A DNA stretch of 64,000 nt from Streptomyces sp. FIT100 (GTDB lineage: Bacteria > Actinomycetota > Actinomycetes > Streptomycetales > Streptomycetaceae), in the NCBI RefSeq assembly GCF_024584805.1, contig NZ_CP075715.1, forward strand, positions 3,406,026-3,470,025, written 5' to 3'. Positions within the stretch are counted from its first letter, which is position 1. Every line of letters starts with the position of its first letter. Below the pieces are notes generated by a model that searched no databases, had not been told where the DNA came from, and saw only the letters and a program-made list of their open reading frames with translations. The translations under genes were made by a program, and so were the position numbers. Below, in pieces: positions 57,399-64,000 of the stretch.

Positions 57399-57803
57399 GT
57401 GCCCCTCTCACAGCAACGACGATTCCCGAGATCCGCCCGATCCGTAGGCGAGGCCCGCACCTTCGCCCTCGACGTCCTTGCTCAATGGGGACTCACAGAC
57501 CGGTCCGACGACGTACGGCTCTGCGTGTCCGAACTCGCCACGAACGCTTTGGTGCACGGTGTCCCGCCTGGACGCGAGTTCTGCGTCGGACTTTCGATCG
57601 ACGGCCCGGTGCTCCGCGTCGGCGTACGGGACAGCGGAGGCGGCAGACCCGAGGCACGCGACCCCGGCGCCGATGCATGCACCGGACGCGGATTACGCCT
57701 GGTGACGCAGCTGGCCGACGATTTCGGCGTGACAGAGCATGTCGTCGGCAAGACCGTCTGGCTGGACTTCAAGGTCGCACCGTCTCGGAACGAGGAGCCC
57801 TGA
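57399..57803 (+). CDS. ATP-binding (HATPase_c) regulatory protein
   Basis: A 134-aa HATPase_c protein: SARSVGEARTFALDVLAQWG, N-box VSELATNALVHGV, D-box LRVGVRDSGGGRP, G-box TGRGLRLVTQLADDFGV. Similar to anti-sigma kinases used in Streptomyces as regulatory switches. Divergent from the UTRA/GntR pair across about 160 bp, including a lower-GC TCGCGAATAGCAGTACG stretch. GTG 57399 is chosen as the start of the family N-terminus. The 3' side runs into decayed genes. Confidence 0.9.
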   Translation: MPLSQQRRFPRSARSVGEARTFALDVLAQWGLTDRSDDVRLCVSELATNALVHGVPPGREFCVGLSIDGPVLRVGVRDSGGGRPEARDPGADACTGRGLRLVTQLADDFGVTEHVVGKTVWLDFKVAPSRNEEP

Positions 57804-57882
57804 CCGCCGCACCACGGTGACGTGGGCCGCGTCCGTACCGCGTGAACTCCTCGTCAACCACGGCCCCGAAGAGATGGAACGC

Positions 57883-58100
57883 GTGCCCGAGATCATCAAC
57901 TTGGACGAGTTCGGCCGGCTCTTCGAGACGTTCGAGCACTCGGCCTGGCACCTGGAGACCCGGCGCGGGCACGCCTCGGACCAGGGGGACGCTGCATACG
58001 CGGAGTTCCTGGCGACCGGCACGACCCATGCGACCTCGACAGCGAGTGGTGCGTGAAGATCCGCCAGGTCCTGCTGGCCGAGGGACAGCGGCCAGCAGGA
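57883..58100 (+). pseudogene. DUF6879-family remnant
   Basis: VPEIINLDEFGRLFETFEHS followed by AWHLETRRGHASDQG matches the start of DUF6879 proteins. After about 45 residues the frame shifts near 58030: the expected DLDSEWCVKIRQ continues in another frame. The rest of the domain (normally about 170 residues) is missing. DUF6879 proteins are usually encoded next to HATPase regulators, so this is probably the decayed partner of the gene at 57399. Confidence 0.65.
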
Positions 58101-58179
58101 CAGCCAGAACTGGAGGCGACCGGTCCAGGGCCATCCACGCGTCGGAGGAGGCCGTGATCCCCACGATGCTCCAGACCGC

Positions 58180-58337
58180 CGCTGATCGCGCAGGGGGTGT
58201 CCAAGGCGGAGATCGCGGTACGGCTCGTCGTGGCGGAACAGACGGTGAAGCCCACGTGAGCCGCGTCCTAGTCGAGCCGGGCCCGTGCGGACGGCTTCGC
58301 CCACGAGGCGGGGCGGGTGCGCCCGGCCCGGTACTGA
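58180..58337 (+). pseudogene. LuxR/NarL-type HTH remnant
   Basis: LIAQGVSKAEIAVRLVVAEQ followed by TVK matches the LuxR HTH. A one-base deletion (GTGAAGCCCACGTGAGC) stops that frame, and the expected HVSRVLV follows in the next frame. A further frame carries the typical end RADGFAHEAGRVRP before a TGA at 58335. Receiver domain and start are absent. Confidence 0.65.
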
Positions 58338-58424
58338 CCGTGCGCCGGGCCCGCGCTTCTGCGCGGGCCCGGCGCACGGTCGGCGGTCGGGCGGTCGGGC
58401 GTCAACGGGCGGGCGGTCCGGCCG

Positions 58425-59711
58425 TCAGGAGGAGGCGCGGGCCCGGCGGCGGTGGACGGAGTACGCGACCAGGGCGCCGCCGGTCAGGAGTACCGCGGCG
58501 GCGATGCCGACGGTGCCGGGGCCGACCTCGCCGCCGGTGACGGCGAGGTCCTCGTCACCGGAGCCGCCGGCGCCGTGGGCCGAGGGGCCGGGAGCGGGCT
58601 CGGAGGCCGTGGGCTCCGGCTTGGGCTGCTCGGGGACCTGGGTCGGGGTGGGCTTCGGTGACTCGGCCGGCGGGATCGAGGGGGTCGCCGGAGCCGACAG
58701 GGCGGGCGCCTCGGCGGCCATGGGCAGGCAGCCGGTGAAGCCCATCTGGTGGGTCTCCGCGCCGGGGACGGAGACGAGCTCCCTGGCGACGACGGAGCCG
58801 TTGACGTGGCCGGGGCCGATCTCGCCGGCCGGGCCCTTGCGGCCGAGCTCGACGGTGGCGTTGGGCGCGAGGATCGTGCCGGGCCAGGAGGTGTAGTTCT
58901 TCACGACGGACGCGGCCTGCGGGAAGTTCCACAGCAGCTTGGTGCGCGCGTCCTTGAAGGCCGGGCTACCGGCGGCGTAGTCGTCCTGGACGAAGCTGCC
59001 CGCCTGGGTGTCCCAGAGGTTCACTCCGTACGTGGGCGCGGAGTTCATGTCGTACGACGTGCCGAGCACGTTGACGAGCGTGGAGGAGCCGGCGGGCACC
59101 TTGATGTTGATCTCGGCGGCCTGCTGGAGATCGGCGGCGTTGACGGCGAAGACGTTCAGCGTGCCGTCCTCGCCGGTCAGCAGCAGCGAGCGGGAGCCCT
59201 CGGGGCGGCCGACGGTGCCGTTGGGCGCGGTGGCGCCCCAGCCCGCGGACAGTGCGCGCAGCGTGGCGAACTCCTTGCCGAAGTCCACCGGCGAGGCGCC
59301 CTGCGTGTGCTTGCCGTCGACGGCGAAGCTGCCGCCAGCGGCGGAGGAGCCGTCGAGCTTGCCGTAGACGCCGGAGCCCTGGCCGATGACGACCTGGTTG
59401 GCGTGGAGGGTGCCGCCGACGACGAGGCTGTGGGAGCCGGGGAGCCGCGTCAGGTCGTCCCCGGTGAGCTTGCCGCCGACGGAGAAGCCCTGGCCGGTGG
59501 CCGCGTCGCCGAAGCGCGCGTCGCCACCGACGGCGACGGCGCCCTCGGAGTCGGAGTAGCGCGTCGAGTCCTGTTCGACGAACTCGGCGTAGTTCCCGGC
59601 CACTCCGAGGGGACCGGTCTGGCAGGGGGACGTCGCGGAGGCGGCGGGGGCCCAGGCGACGGCGAGTGAGCCGGTCACCGCGAGGACGGCGGCGACAGCA
59701 GGCGTGCGCAT
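58425..59711 (-). CDS. Sortase-anchored choice-of-anchor A domain surface protein
   Basis: A 428-aa secreted protein. Signal MRTPAVAAVLAVTGSLAVAW is cleaved near ASATS. A choice-of-anchor A domain fills about 28-335 (GVAGNYAEFVEQDSTRY, PGTILAPNATVELGRKG, HVNGSVVARELVS). A Pro/Glu/Thr-rich stalk follows, then DLAVTGGE (LAxTG) with a C-terminal helix (VGIAAAVLLTGGALVAYSVH) and basic tail RRRARASS. The LAxTG motif is the class E sortase signal of Streptomyces, so the protein is wall-anchored, probably on aerial hyphae. ATG 59711 has GGAG six bases upstream. Confidence 0.94.
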   Translation of the reverse strand: MRTPAVAAVLAVTGSLAVAWAPAASATSPCQTGPLGVAGNYAEFVEQDSTRYSDSEGAVAVGGDARFGDAATGQGFSVGGKLTGDDLTRLPGSHSLVVGGTLHANQVVIGQGSGVYGKLDGSSAAGGSFAVDGKHTQGASPVDFGKEFATLRALSAGWGATAPNGTVGRPEGSRSLLLTGEDGTLNVFAVNAADLQQAAEINIKVPAGSSTLVNVLGTSYDMNSAPTYGVNLWDTQAGSFVQDDYAAGSPAFKDARTKLLWNFPQAASVVKNYTSWPGTILAPNATVELGRKGPAGEIGPGHVNGSVVARELVSVPGAETHQMGFTGCLPMAAEAPALSAPATPSIPPAESPKPTPTQVPEQPKPEPTASEPAPGPSAHGAGGSGDEDLAVTGGEVGPGTVGIAAAVLLTGGALVAYSVHRRRARASS

Positions 59712-59938
59712 ACGGAACTCCAGGTCAGGGAGACGCGACGGAGGTGTGGTCAAGCGCCGGAAGGGGCTTCCGGGGAGGGGTGGACCAGACCATTCCGAAC
59801 TCCCCAGTGGAGCGTCAATTGCCGCCCAAGGGAACGGAATTGGACAGAACGAAGCGATCCACCTCACACACGGGGGCCGGAGTGGCGTAGATCACTCCCT
59901 GATTGGATAACGCTTTCACCACGAGCGTCGTGTGGGGT

Positions 59939-59957
59939 GGCTGACGGGCCGTCAGCC
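59939..59957. terminator. GGCTGACG-GGC-CGTCAGCC hairpin
   Basis: A perfect 8-bp stem just beyond the stop (59968) of the minus-strand methyltransferase gene, so a terminator for it. The inner 15 bp (59941-59955) match the operator candidate at 3559 in 14 of 15 positions; a regulatory role is also possible. Confidence 0.55.
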
Positions 59958-59967
59958 CTGCTCGGAG

Positions 59968-60663
59968 TCACGGAACTTGAGACGGCGTCTCGGCGATCAG
60001 GGCGTAGCGCTCATCGGCCACCGGGCCGCCCCACAGGCGCGGATCGCCGCTGAGCGGTTCGATCCGCAGGGCGGCGACGAGCGGCCGCACGGCATCGGCG
60101 AGATCGTCCGCGCGGATCCCACCGTTCCACGGCAGCGACTCCGCGACGCCGGGGGCGTACGGCCCGTCGGCGCCCTGATCCTTCTCCTTCTCCTTCCGGA
60201 CGTCGCCCCAGCGCCCCTCGACCAGGACCAGACGGCCGCCTGGCCGCAGCCGGGCCACCCACTCACGCAGCGCCGCCTCGGGATCGGGCAGCGTCCAGAC
60301 CAGATGCCGCGAGAGCACGGCATCGAACTCCTGCGGCCCGGTCGGCGGCACCGCCGCGTCACCCACGACGAAACGCGCCGCGAGACCGGCCGAGCCGACC
60401 TTCCCCCGGGCCCGCTCCACCATGCGGGGCGCCAGGTCGACGCCGGTGACCCGGTGCCCCGCCCGTGCCAGCAGCAAGGACAGCGACCCGGTGCCGCACC
60501 CCAGGTCGAGCACATCTGCCGGCTCGGCCGGCATCCAGGAGCGCAGACGCTCCTCCCACGCGACGCGCGTCTCTTCCGCGCGCAGCCCGTGGTCCGGCTC
60601 CTCGTCGAAGCCCGCCGCGGCGGCGTCCCAGTAGGCGGTGATCGATGGTGTGGTGTCAGTCAT
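59968..60663 (-). CDS. Class I SAM-dependent methyltransferase
   Basis: A 231-aa methyltransferase. Motif I is VLDLGCGTGSLSLLLARAG, acidic loop VTGVDLAPRM, VLSRHLVWTLPDPEAALREW and LRPGGRLVLVEGRW in order. The UbiE/Methyltransf_11 type acts on small molecules. ATG 60663 begins MTDTTPSITAYWDAA. Unlinked by operon to its neighbours (54-bp gap to the Uma2 gene upstream). Substrate unknown. Confidence 0.94.
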   Translation of the reverse strand: MTDTTPSITAYWDAAAAGFDEEPDHGLRAEETRVAWEERLRSWMPAEPADVLDLGCGTGSLSLLLARAGHRVTGVDLAPRMVERARGKVGSAGLAARFVVGDAAVPPTGPQEFDAVLSRHLVWTLPDPEAALREWVARLRPGGRLVLVEGRWGDVRKEKEKDQGADGPYAPGVAESLPWNGGIRADDLADAVRPLVAALRIEPLSGDPRLWGGPVADERYALIAETPSQVP

Positions 60664-60716
60664 GCCGCCGATCGTCCCAGCGGGCACTGACACTCCGGCA
60701 GAAGGCTTCCGGGATC

Positions 60717-61313
60717 TCAGTCGCGGGGGAAGTCGGCGGTGGCGAGAGTGAGGCCGAGGGGGGTGTCGGTGAGGTCGACGTCCCGGCCGAAGGCGACGGT
60801 CGTCTCGACGAGGTACTCGCCGCCCTTGGGTTGGGTGTAGAGATGGCACTTTCGCTGGTAGGGGTCGGCGATCAGGTAGACCGGAACCTCGGCGGTGGCG
60901 TAGGCGGTCTTCTTCGGCCCGTAGTCGTTGGCCCCAGTGCTCTTGGAGATCACTTCTGCGGCGAACTCGACGTCCCGGCAGTGCCAGAGCCCCTTTGCGG
61001 TCTGCTCGGCACCCTCGGCGATCAGCGTGACATCGGTCGCGAATCCGTTGAGATGACCGGGGTAGTCGATCCGTACGTCGGACTTGATCCGCTTCCGGGG
61101 GTACTTGACGCGGAGCTGCTCGACGATGCCGAGGATGATCTCCCAGTGTGTGTCCCGCTGCGGCGACATGTAGACGGCCCCCTCGACGATCTCGACCTTG
61201 TATCCCTCGGGGACGGGCATCCGCTCAAGCGACTCGAACAGGTCGTCCAGGGTCGTCTCGTCGTTCTCGTCGGCCATGGCCATCTCGATCCTGTCGGTCT
61301 CCACGACGGTCAT
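60717..61313 (-). CDS. Uma2-family (DUF820) endonuclease-fold protein
   Basis: A 198-aa PD-(D/E)xK-fold protein. The core is PEGYKVEIVEGAVYMSPQRD, DVRIDYPGHLNGFATDVTLI, VEFAAEVISKSTGANDYGPK and VPVYLIADPYQRKCHLY. The D...ExxSK pattern typical of Uma2 is complete (VEFAAEVISKST). These proteins are abundant in Streptomyces and cyanobacteria with unknown role. Start ATG 61313 is chosen for GGAGGAG six bases upstream; the open frame continues to 61427, overlapping the next gene. Confidence 0.92.
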   Translation of the reverse strand: MTVVETDRIEMAMADENDETTLDDLFESLERMPVPEGYKVEIVEGAVYMSPQRDTHWEIILGIVEQLRVKYPRKRIKSDVRIDYPGHLNGFATDVTLIAEGAEQTAKGLWHCRDVEFAAEVISKSTGANDYGPKKTAYATAEVPVYLIADPYQRKCHLYTQPKGGEYLVETTVAFGRDVDLTDTPLGLTLATADFPRD

Positions 61314-61419
61314 CTGGCGCTCCTCCCCGGCCGTCACGTCGTCCCGTGCAGCCGCGCAGTACAACGATACGTACGGCGGCAACGACACGCCCGCGTCCGA
61401 CACCGTGCCCGTCAGCCAC

Positions 61420-64000
61420 TCAGTCACCCAGCCCTTCCGCCAGCACCTCCGCCAGGTGCCGCCCCCGCCGCCCCGTCAGCTGCTCCAGCTGTGTGCGGCA
61501 GGAGAAGCCGTCCGCGAGGAGCAGGACGTCCTCGCCCGCCGCCCGTACCGACGGCAGCAGTTGGTCCTCGGCACAGGCCACCGAGACGTCGTAGTGGCCG
61601 CGTTCGAAGCCGAAGTTGCCCGCCAGTCCGCAGCAGCCGCCGCTCAGGTCGCCCGTCAGACCGGCACGGGCGCGCAGACGGCGTTCGGCCGCGTCGCCGA
61701 GGACCGCGTGCTGGTGGCAGTGGGTCTGGCCGGCGACCCGGCGGTCCAGGCGGGGCGGGGTCCAGGTGGGGGCGTACTCCTCCAGGGCCCGGGCGAAGGT
61801 CCGGACGGAGTCGGCGAGGCGGTGGGCGCGGGGGTCGTCGCCGAGGAGTTCGGGGAGGTCGGTGGTGAGCGTCGCCGCGCAGCTCGGTTCGAGGACGACG
61901 ACCGGGGCTCCGCGGTCCAGGACGGGGGCCATGGTGTCCAGGGTGCGGCGCATGACCGTGCGGGCGCGGTCGAGCTGGCCCGTCGAGACGTACGTCAGTC
62001 CGCAGCAGACCCGGCCCGGCGGCAGCGAGACGCCGAGGCCGGCAGCGCCGAGGACCGTCACCGCCGCGCGCCCGGCCGACGGGGAGAGGTGCTCGGTGAA
62101 GGTGTCCGGCCACAGGACGAGATCGCTCCCCGGCGTGGCGTTGCGGCGCCACCAGGAGGTGAAGCTCCGCGCCGCCAGAGCCGGAAGGTCGCGTTCCGGC
62201 GCGATGCCCGCCGCCCGTTTCGCCAGCGCGGCCAGCGGTCGCACCCGAGCCGCCGCGTTCAGCACCCGGGCGGCCGGCGCCGCCGCCCGCAGCCACACCG
62301 GCAGCCTGCCCATCGCGTAGTGCGCGGCCGGCCGCACCCGCCCCGCGTAGTGGTGGTGCAGGAACTCCGCCTTGTACGTGGCCATGTCGACGCCCACCGG
62401 GCAGTCGCTCCGGCACCCCTTGCAGGACAGGCACAGGTCGAGCGCATCGCGTACCTCCCGCGAGCGCCAGCCGTCCGTCACCACCTCGCCCGCGAGCATC
62501 TCGTGCAGCAGCCGCGCGCGTCCGCGCGTGGAGTGCTGCTCCTCGCCGGTCGCCCGGTACGAGGGGCACATCACCCCCGGGCCCTGACTCGGCCCGTCCA
62601 CCCGGCACTTGGCGACCCCGACACACCGCCGCACCGCCCCCGCGAAGTCCCCGCGGTCGTCCGGGTAACCGAAGGCCGTGTCCACCACCCCGGCCCGCGG
62701 CAGGACGGTGAAACGCAGGTTCTCGTCGAGGCGTGCGGGACGCGCCAGCATGCCCGGGTTGAGGCCGCCCGCCGGGTCCCACACGTCCTTGAACCGGCCG
62801 AAGAGCCCGACCAGTTCGTCCCCGTACATCCGCGGCAGCAGCTCCGCCCGCGCCTGCCCGTCCCCGTGCTCGCCGGACAGCGAGCCGCCGTGCGCGACCA
62901 CCAGCGCGGCGACCGCCTCGGAGAAGGAGCGGAAGCGCCGTACGCCCTCCTCGCCCAGCAGGTCGAAGTCGATACGGACGTGGATGCAGCCGTCCCCGAA
63001 GTGCCCGTACGGCGTCCCGCGCAGCCCGTGCTCCGTCAGCAGCGCCCGGAAGTCCCGCAGATACGCGCCGAGCCGGGCCGGCGGCACCGCGCAGTCCTCC
63101 CACCCCGGCCATGCCTCGCTGCCGTCGGGCATCCGGGTCGCGGTGCCCGCGGCGTCCTCGCGCACCCGCCACAGCGCCCGCTGCCCGGCCGGGTCGGTCA
63201 CCACTGTCCCGTCCAGCGCGTCCGCGGCGCGCACGATCTCCTCGGCGCGCGCCCGCGCCTCGCCCGCCGTCCCCCCGCCCGTCTCCACGAAGAGCCAGGC
63301 TCCGCCCTTCGGCAGTCCGCCCGCGTCCCGCACCAGGTCCTGTGCCATGCCCTCGACGGTCAGCGGCCGGTGGGGAAGCAGCCCGGCGGCCGCCTCCGCG
63401 GCCGCGCTCTCGTCCGCGTACCCCAGGACGGCCAGGGCCCGCGCGGGCGGCGACTCGACCAGCCCCACGGTCGCCTCCGTCAGGACCGCCAGAGTGCCCT
63501 CGCCGCCGCAGAACGCGCGGGCGAGGTCCACGCCGCGCTCGGGCAGCAGTGCGTCCAGCGCGTAGCCGGAGATACGGCGGGGAAGTCCGGCGGGGAAACC
63601 GGTGCGCAGCAGCGCGAGGTTGCCGTCGACCAGTTCGCGCAGCCCGGCCGGGGCGCCGTTGCCCCAGCCCTGCCCGAGCCGCAGCTCCGCGCCCCCGTAC
63701 GTCACCACCGACAGCTCGCGCACGTTGTCCGCGGTCGTGCCCCAGGCCACCGAGTGCGCCCCGCACGCGTTGTTGCCGATCATCCCGCCGAGGGTGCAGC
63801 GGCTGTGCGTGGACGGGTCGGGGCCGAAGGTCAGCCCGTGCCTCCCCGCCGCGTCGCGCAGCCGGTCGAGCACCGCGCCCGGCTGGACGACGGCCGTGCG
63901 CGCCTGCGGATCGACGGAGACGACGGCCCCCATGTGGCGGGTGAAGTCCAGTACGACCCCGGTGCCGGTCGCCTGTCCGGCGATCGAGGTCCCCGCGCCG
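61420..64000 (-). CDS. FAD-linked oxidase / Fe-S (CCG) oxidoreductase, 5' end beyond window
   Basis: At least 859 residues. The N-terminal FAD_binding_4 domain (GAGTSIAGQATGTGVVL, TLGGMIGNNACGAHSV) is followed by the FAD-oxidase C-terminal domain (YGHFGDGCIHVRIDFD, SGEHGDGQARAELL). Next are 4Fe-4S motifs (CLSCKGCRSDCPVGVDM) and two CCG-type Fe-S domains (RVCCGLTYVSTGQ, SGGCCGLAGNFGFERGHYDV). The architecture matches GlcD/YdiJ-type D-2-hydroxyacid (D-lactate or glycolate) dehydrogenases. Reading direction is right to left, and the start lies past 64000. The last stop is at 61420. Confidence 0.95.
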   Translation of the reverse strand, partial: GAGTSIAGQATGTGVVLDFTRHMGAVVSVDPQARTAVVQPGAVLDRLRDAAGRHGLTFGPDPSTHSRCTLGGMIGNNACGAHSVAWGTTADNVRELSVVTYGGAELRLGQGWGNGAPAGLRELVDGNLALLRTGFPAGLPRRISGYALDALLPERGVDLARAFCGGEGTLAVLTEATVGLVESPPARALAVLGYADESAAAEAAAGLLPHRPLTVEGMAQDLVRDAGGLPKGGAWLFVETGGGTAGEARARAEEIVRAADALDGTVVTDPAGQRALWRVREDAAGTATRMPDGSEAWPGWEDCAVPPARLGAYLRDFRALLTEHGLRGTPYGHFGDGCIHVRIDFDLLGEEGVRRFRSFSEAVAALVVAHGGSLSGEHGDGQARAELLPRMYGDELVGLFGRFKDVWDPAGGLNPGMLARPARLDENLRFTVLPRAGVVDTAFGYPDDRGDFAGAVRRCVGVAKCRVDGPSQGPGVMCPSYRATGEEQHSTRGRARLLHEMLAGEVVTDGWRSREVRDALDLCLSCKGCRSDCPVGVDMATYKAEFLHHHYAGRVRPAAHYAMGRLPVWLRAAAPAARVLNAAARVRPLAALAKRAAGIAPERDLPALAARSFTSWWRRNATPGSDLVLWPDTFTEHLSPSAGRAAVTVLGAAGLGVSLPPGRVCCGLTYVSTGQLDRARTVMRRTLDTMAPVLDRGAPVVVLEPSCAATLTTDLPELLGDDPRAHRLADSVRTFARALEEYAPTWTPPRLDRRVAGQTHCHQHAVLGDAAERRLRARAGLTGDLSGGCCGLAGNFGFERGHYDVSVACAEDQLLPSVRAAGEDVLLLADGFSCRTQLEQLTGRRGRHLAEVLAEGLGD

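Noticed and set aside
61313..61427. Upstream extension of the Uma2 frame
   Set aside because: The extension overlaps the oxidoreductase gene and lacks a ribosome site, whereas ATG 61313 has GGAGGAG.

Overview
The window is chromosomal DNA of a Streptomyces or close relative. The evidence is very high GC with strongly GC-biased third codon positions, GGAGG-type ribosome sites and frequent GTG starts. Family content is also typical: a DmdR1-type iron regulator, a subtilisin-inhibitor gene, an LAxTG surface protein, ECF sigma/anti-sigma genes and NsdA-like, UTRA and HATPase regulators. From memory, the conserved backbone resembles the Streptomyces coelicolor SCO4380-SCO4411 neighbourhood (carboxylase operon, citrate synthase, pdxH, SIS protein, dmdR1, purU). 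This could not be checked here.

Layout. 0.3-5.3 kb: an acyl-CoA catabolic operon (two acyl-CoA dehydrogenases and an amidohydrolase), divergent from a CoA ligase across two matching palindromic operators. 5.2-12.3 kb: accessory island A. It starts with a scar (ligase read-through tail, decapitated serine hydrolase, truncated HD gene), followed by an HD protein, Nudix, an HTH-PLD-like regulator, and a divergent operon HAD / radical SAM / P-loop kinase / methyltransferase / CYTH / small Cys protein. 12.6-31.4 kb: backbone genes (EF-hand, STAS, ECF sigma with zinc-finger anti-sigma, purU, lipoprotein, TQY-repeat membrane protein, TPR regulator, prim-pol, ABC exporter, protease inhibitor, hydrolase, dmdR1, SIS, PAS/GAF). 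31.5-31.8 kb: a compact transcription unit with a consensus promoter, a 12-codon ORF and a terminator-like hairpin. 32.2-34.3 kb: pdxH and citrate synthase.

34.3-41.1 kb: accessory island B. It has a Nudix and an HTH-Nudix regulator, divergent from NDP kinase / small protein / CYTH / HD / unknown 464-aa protein / methyltransferase / HATPase. 41.1-51.0 kb: an atu/liu-like branched acyl-CoA operon (TIGR03084-type protein, AtuA-like, carboxyltransferase, biotin carboxylase, dehydrogenase, enoyl-CoA hydratase, TetR). A TnpB element with an intact active site sits where a CoA-ligase gene appears to have been, leaving only a short ligase tail. 51.1-64 kb: a DMT transporter, PepSY/two-component genes, HAD, GntR/UTRA regulators, HATPase, decayed DUF6879 and LuxR fragments, an LAxTG protein, methyltransferase, Uma2 and a partial FAD/Fe-S oxidoreductase.

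The best candidate for an undescribed system is the pair of islands A and B. They share no obvious gene-for-gene homology beyond fold, yet each combines a divergent HTH-sensor regulator plus Nudix with a CYTH phosphohydrolase/cyclase-fold protein, an HD protein, a SAM methyltransferase and a nucleotide-kinase-type enzyme. That repertoire suggests making or removing a nucleotide- or polyphosphate-containing small molecule. The product is unknown.
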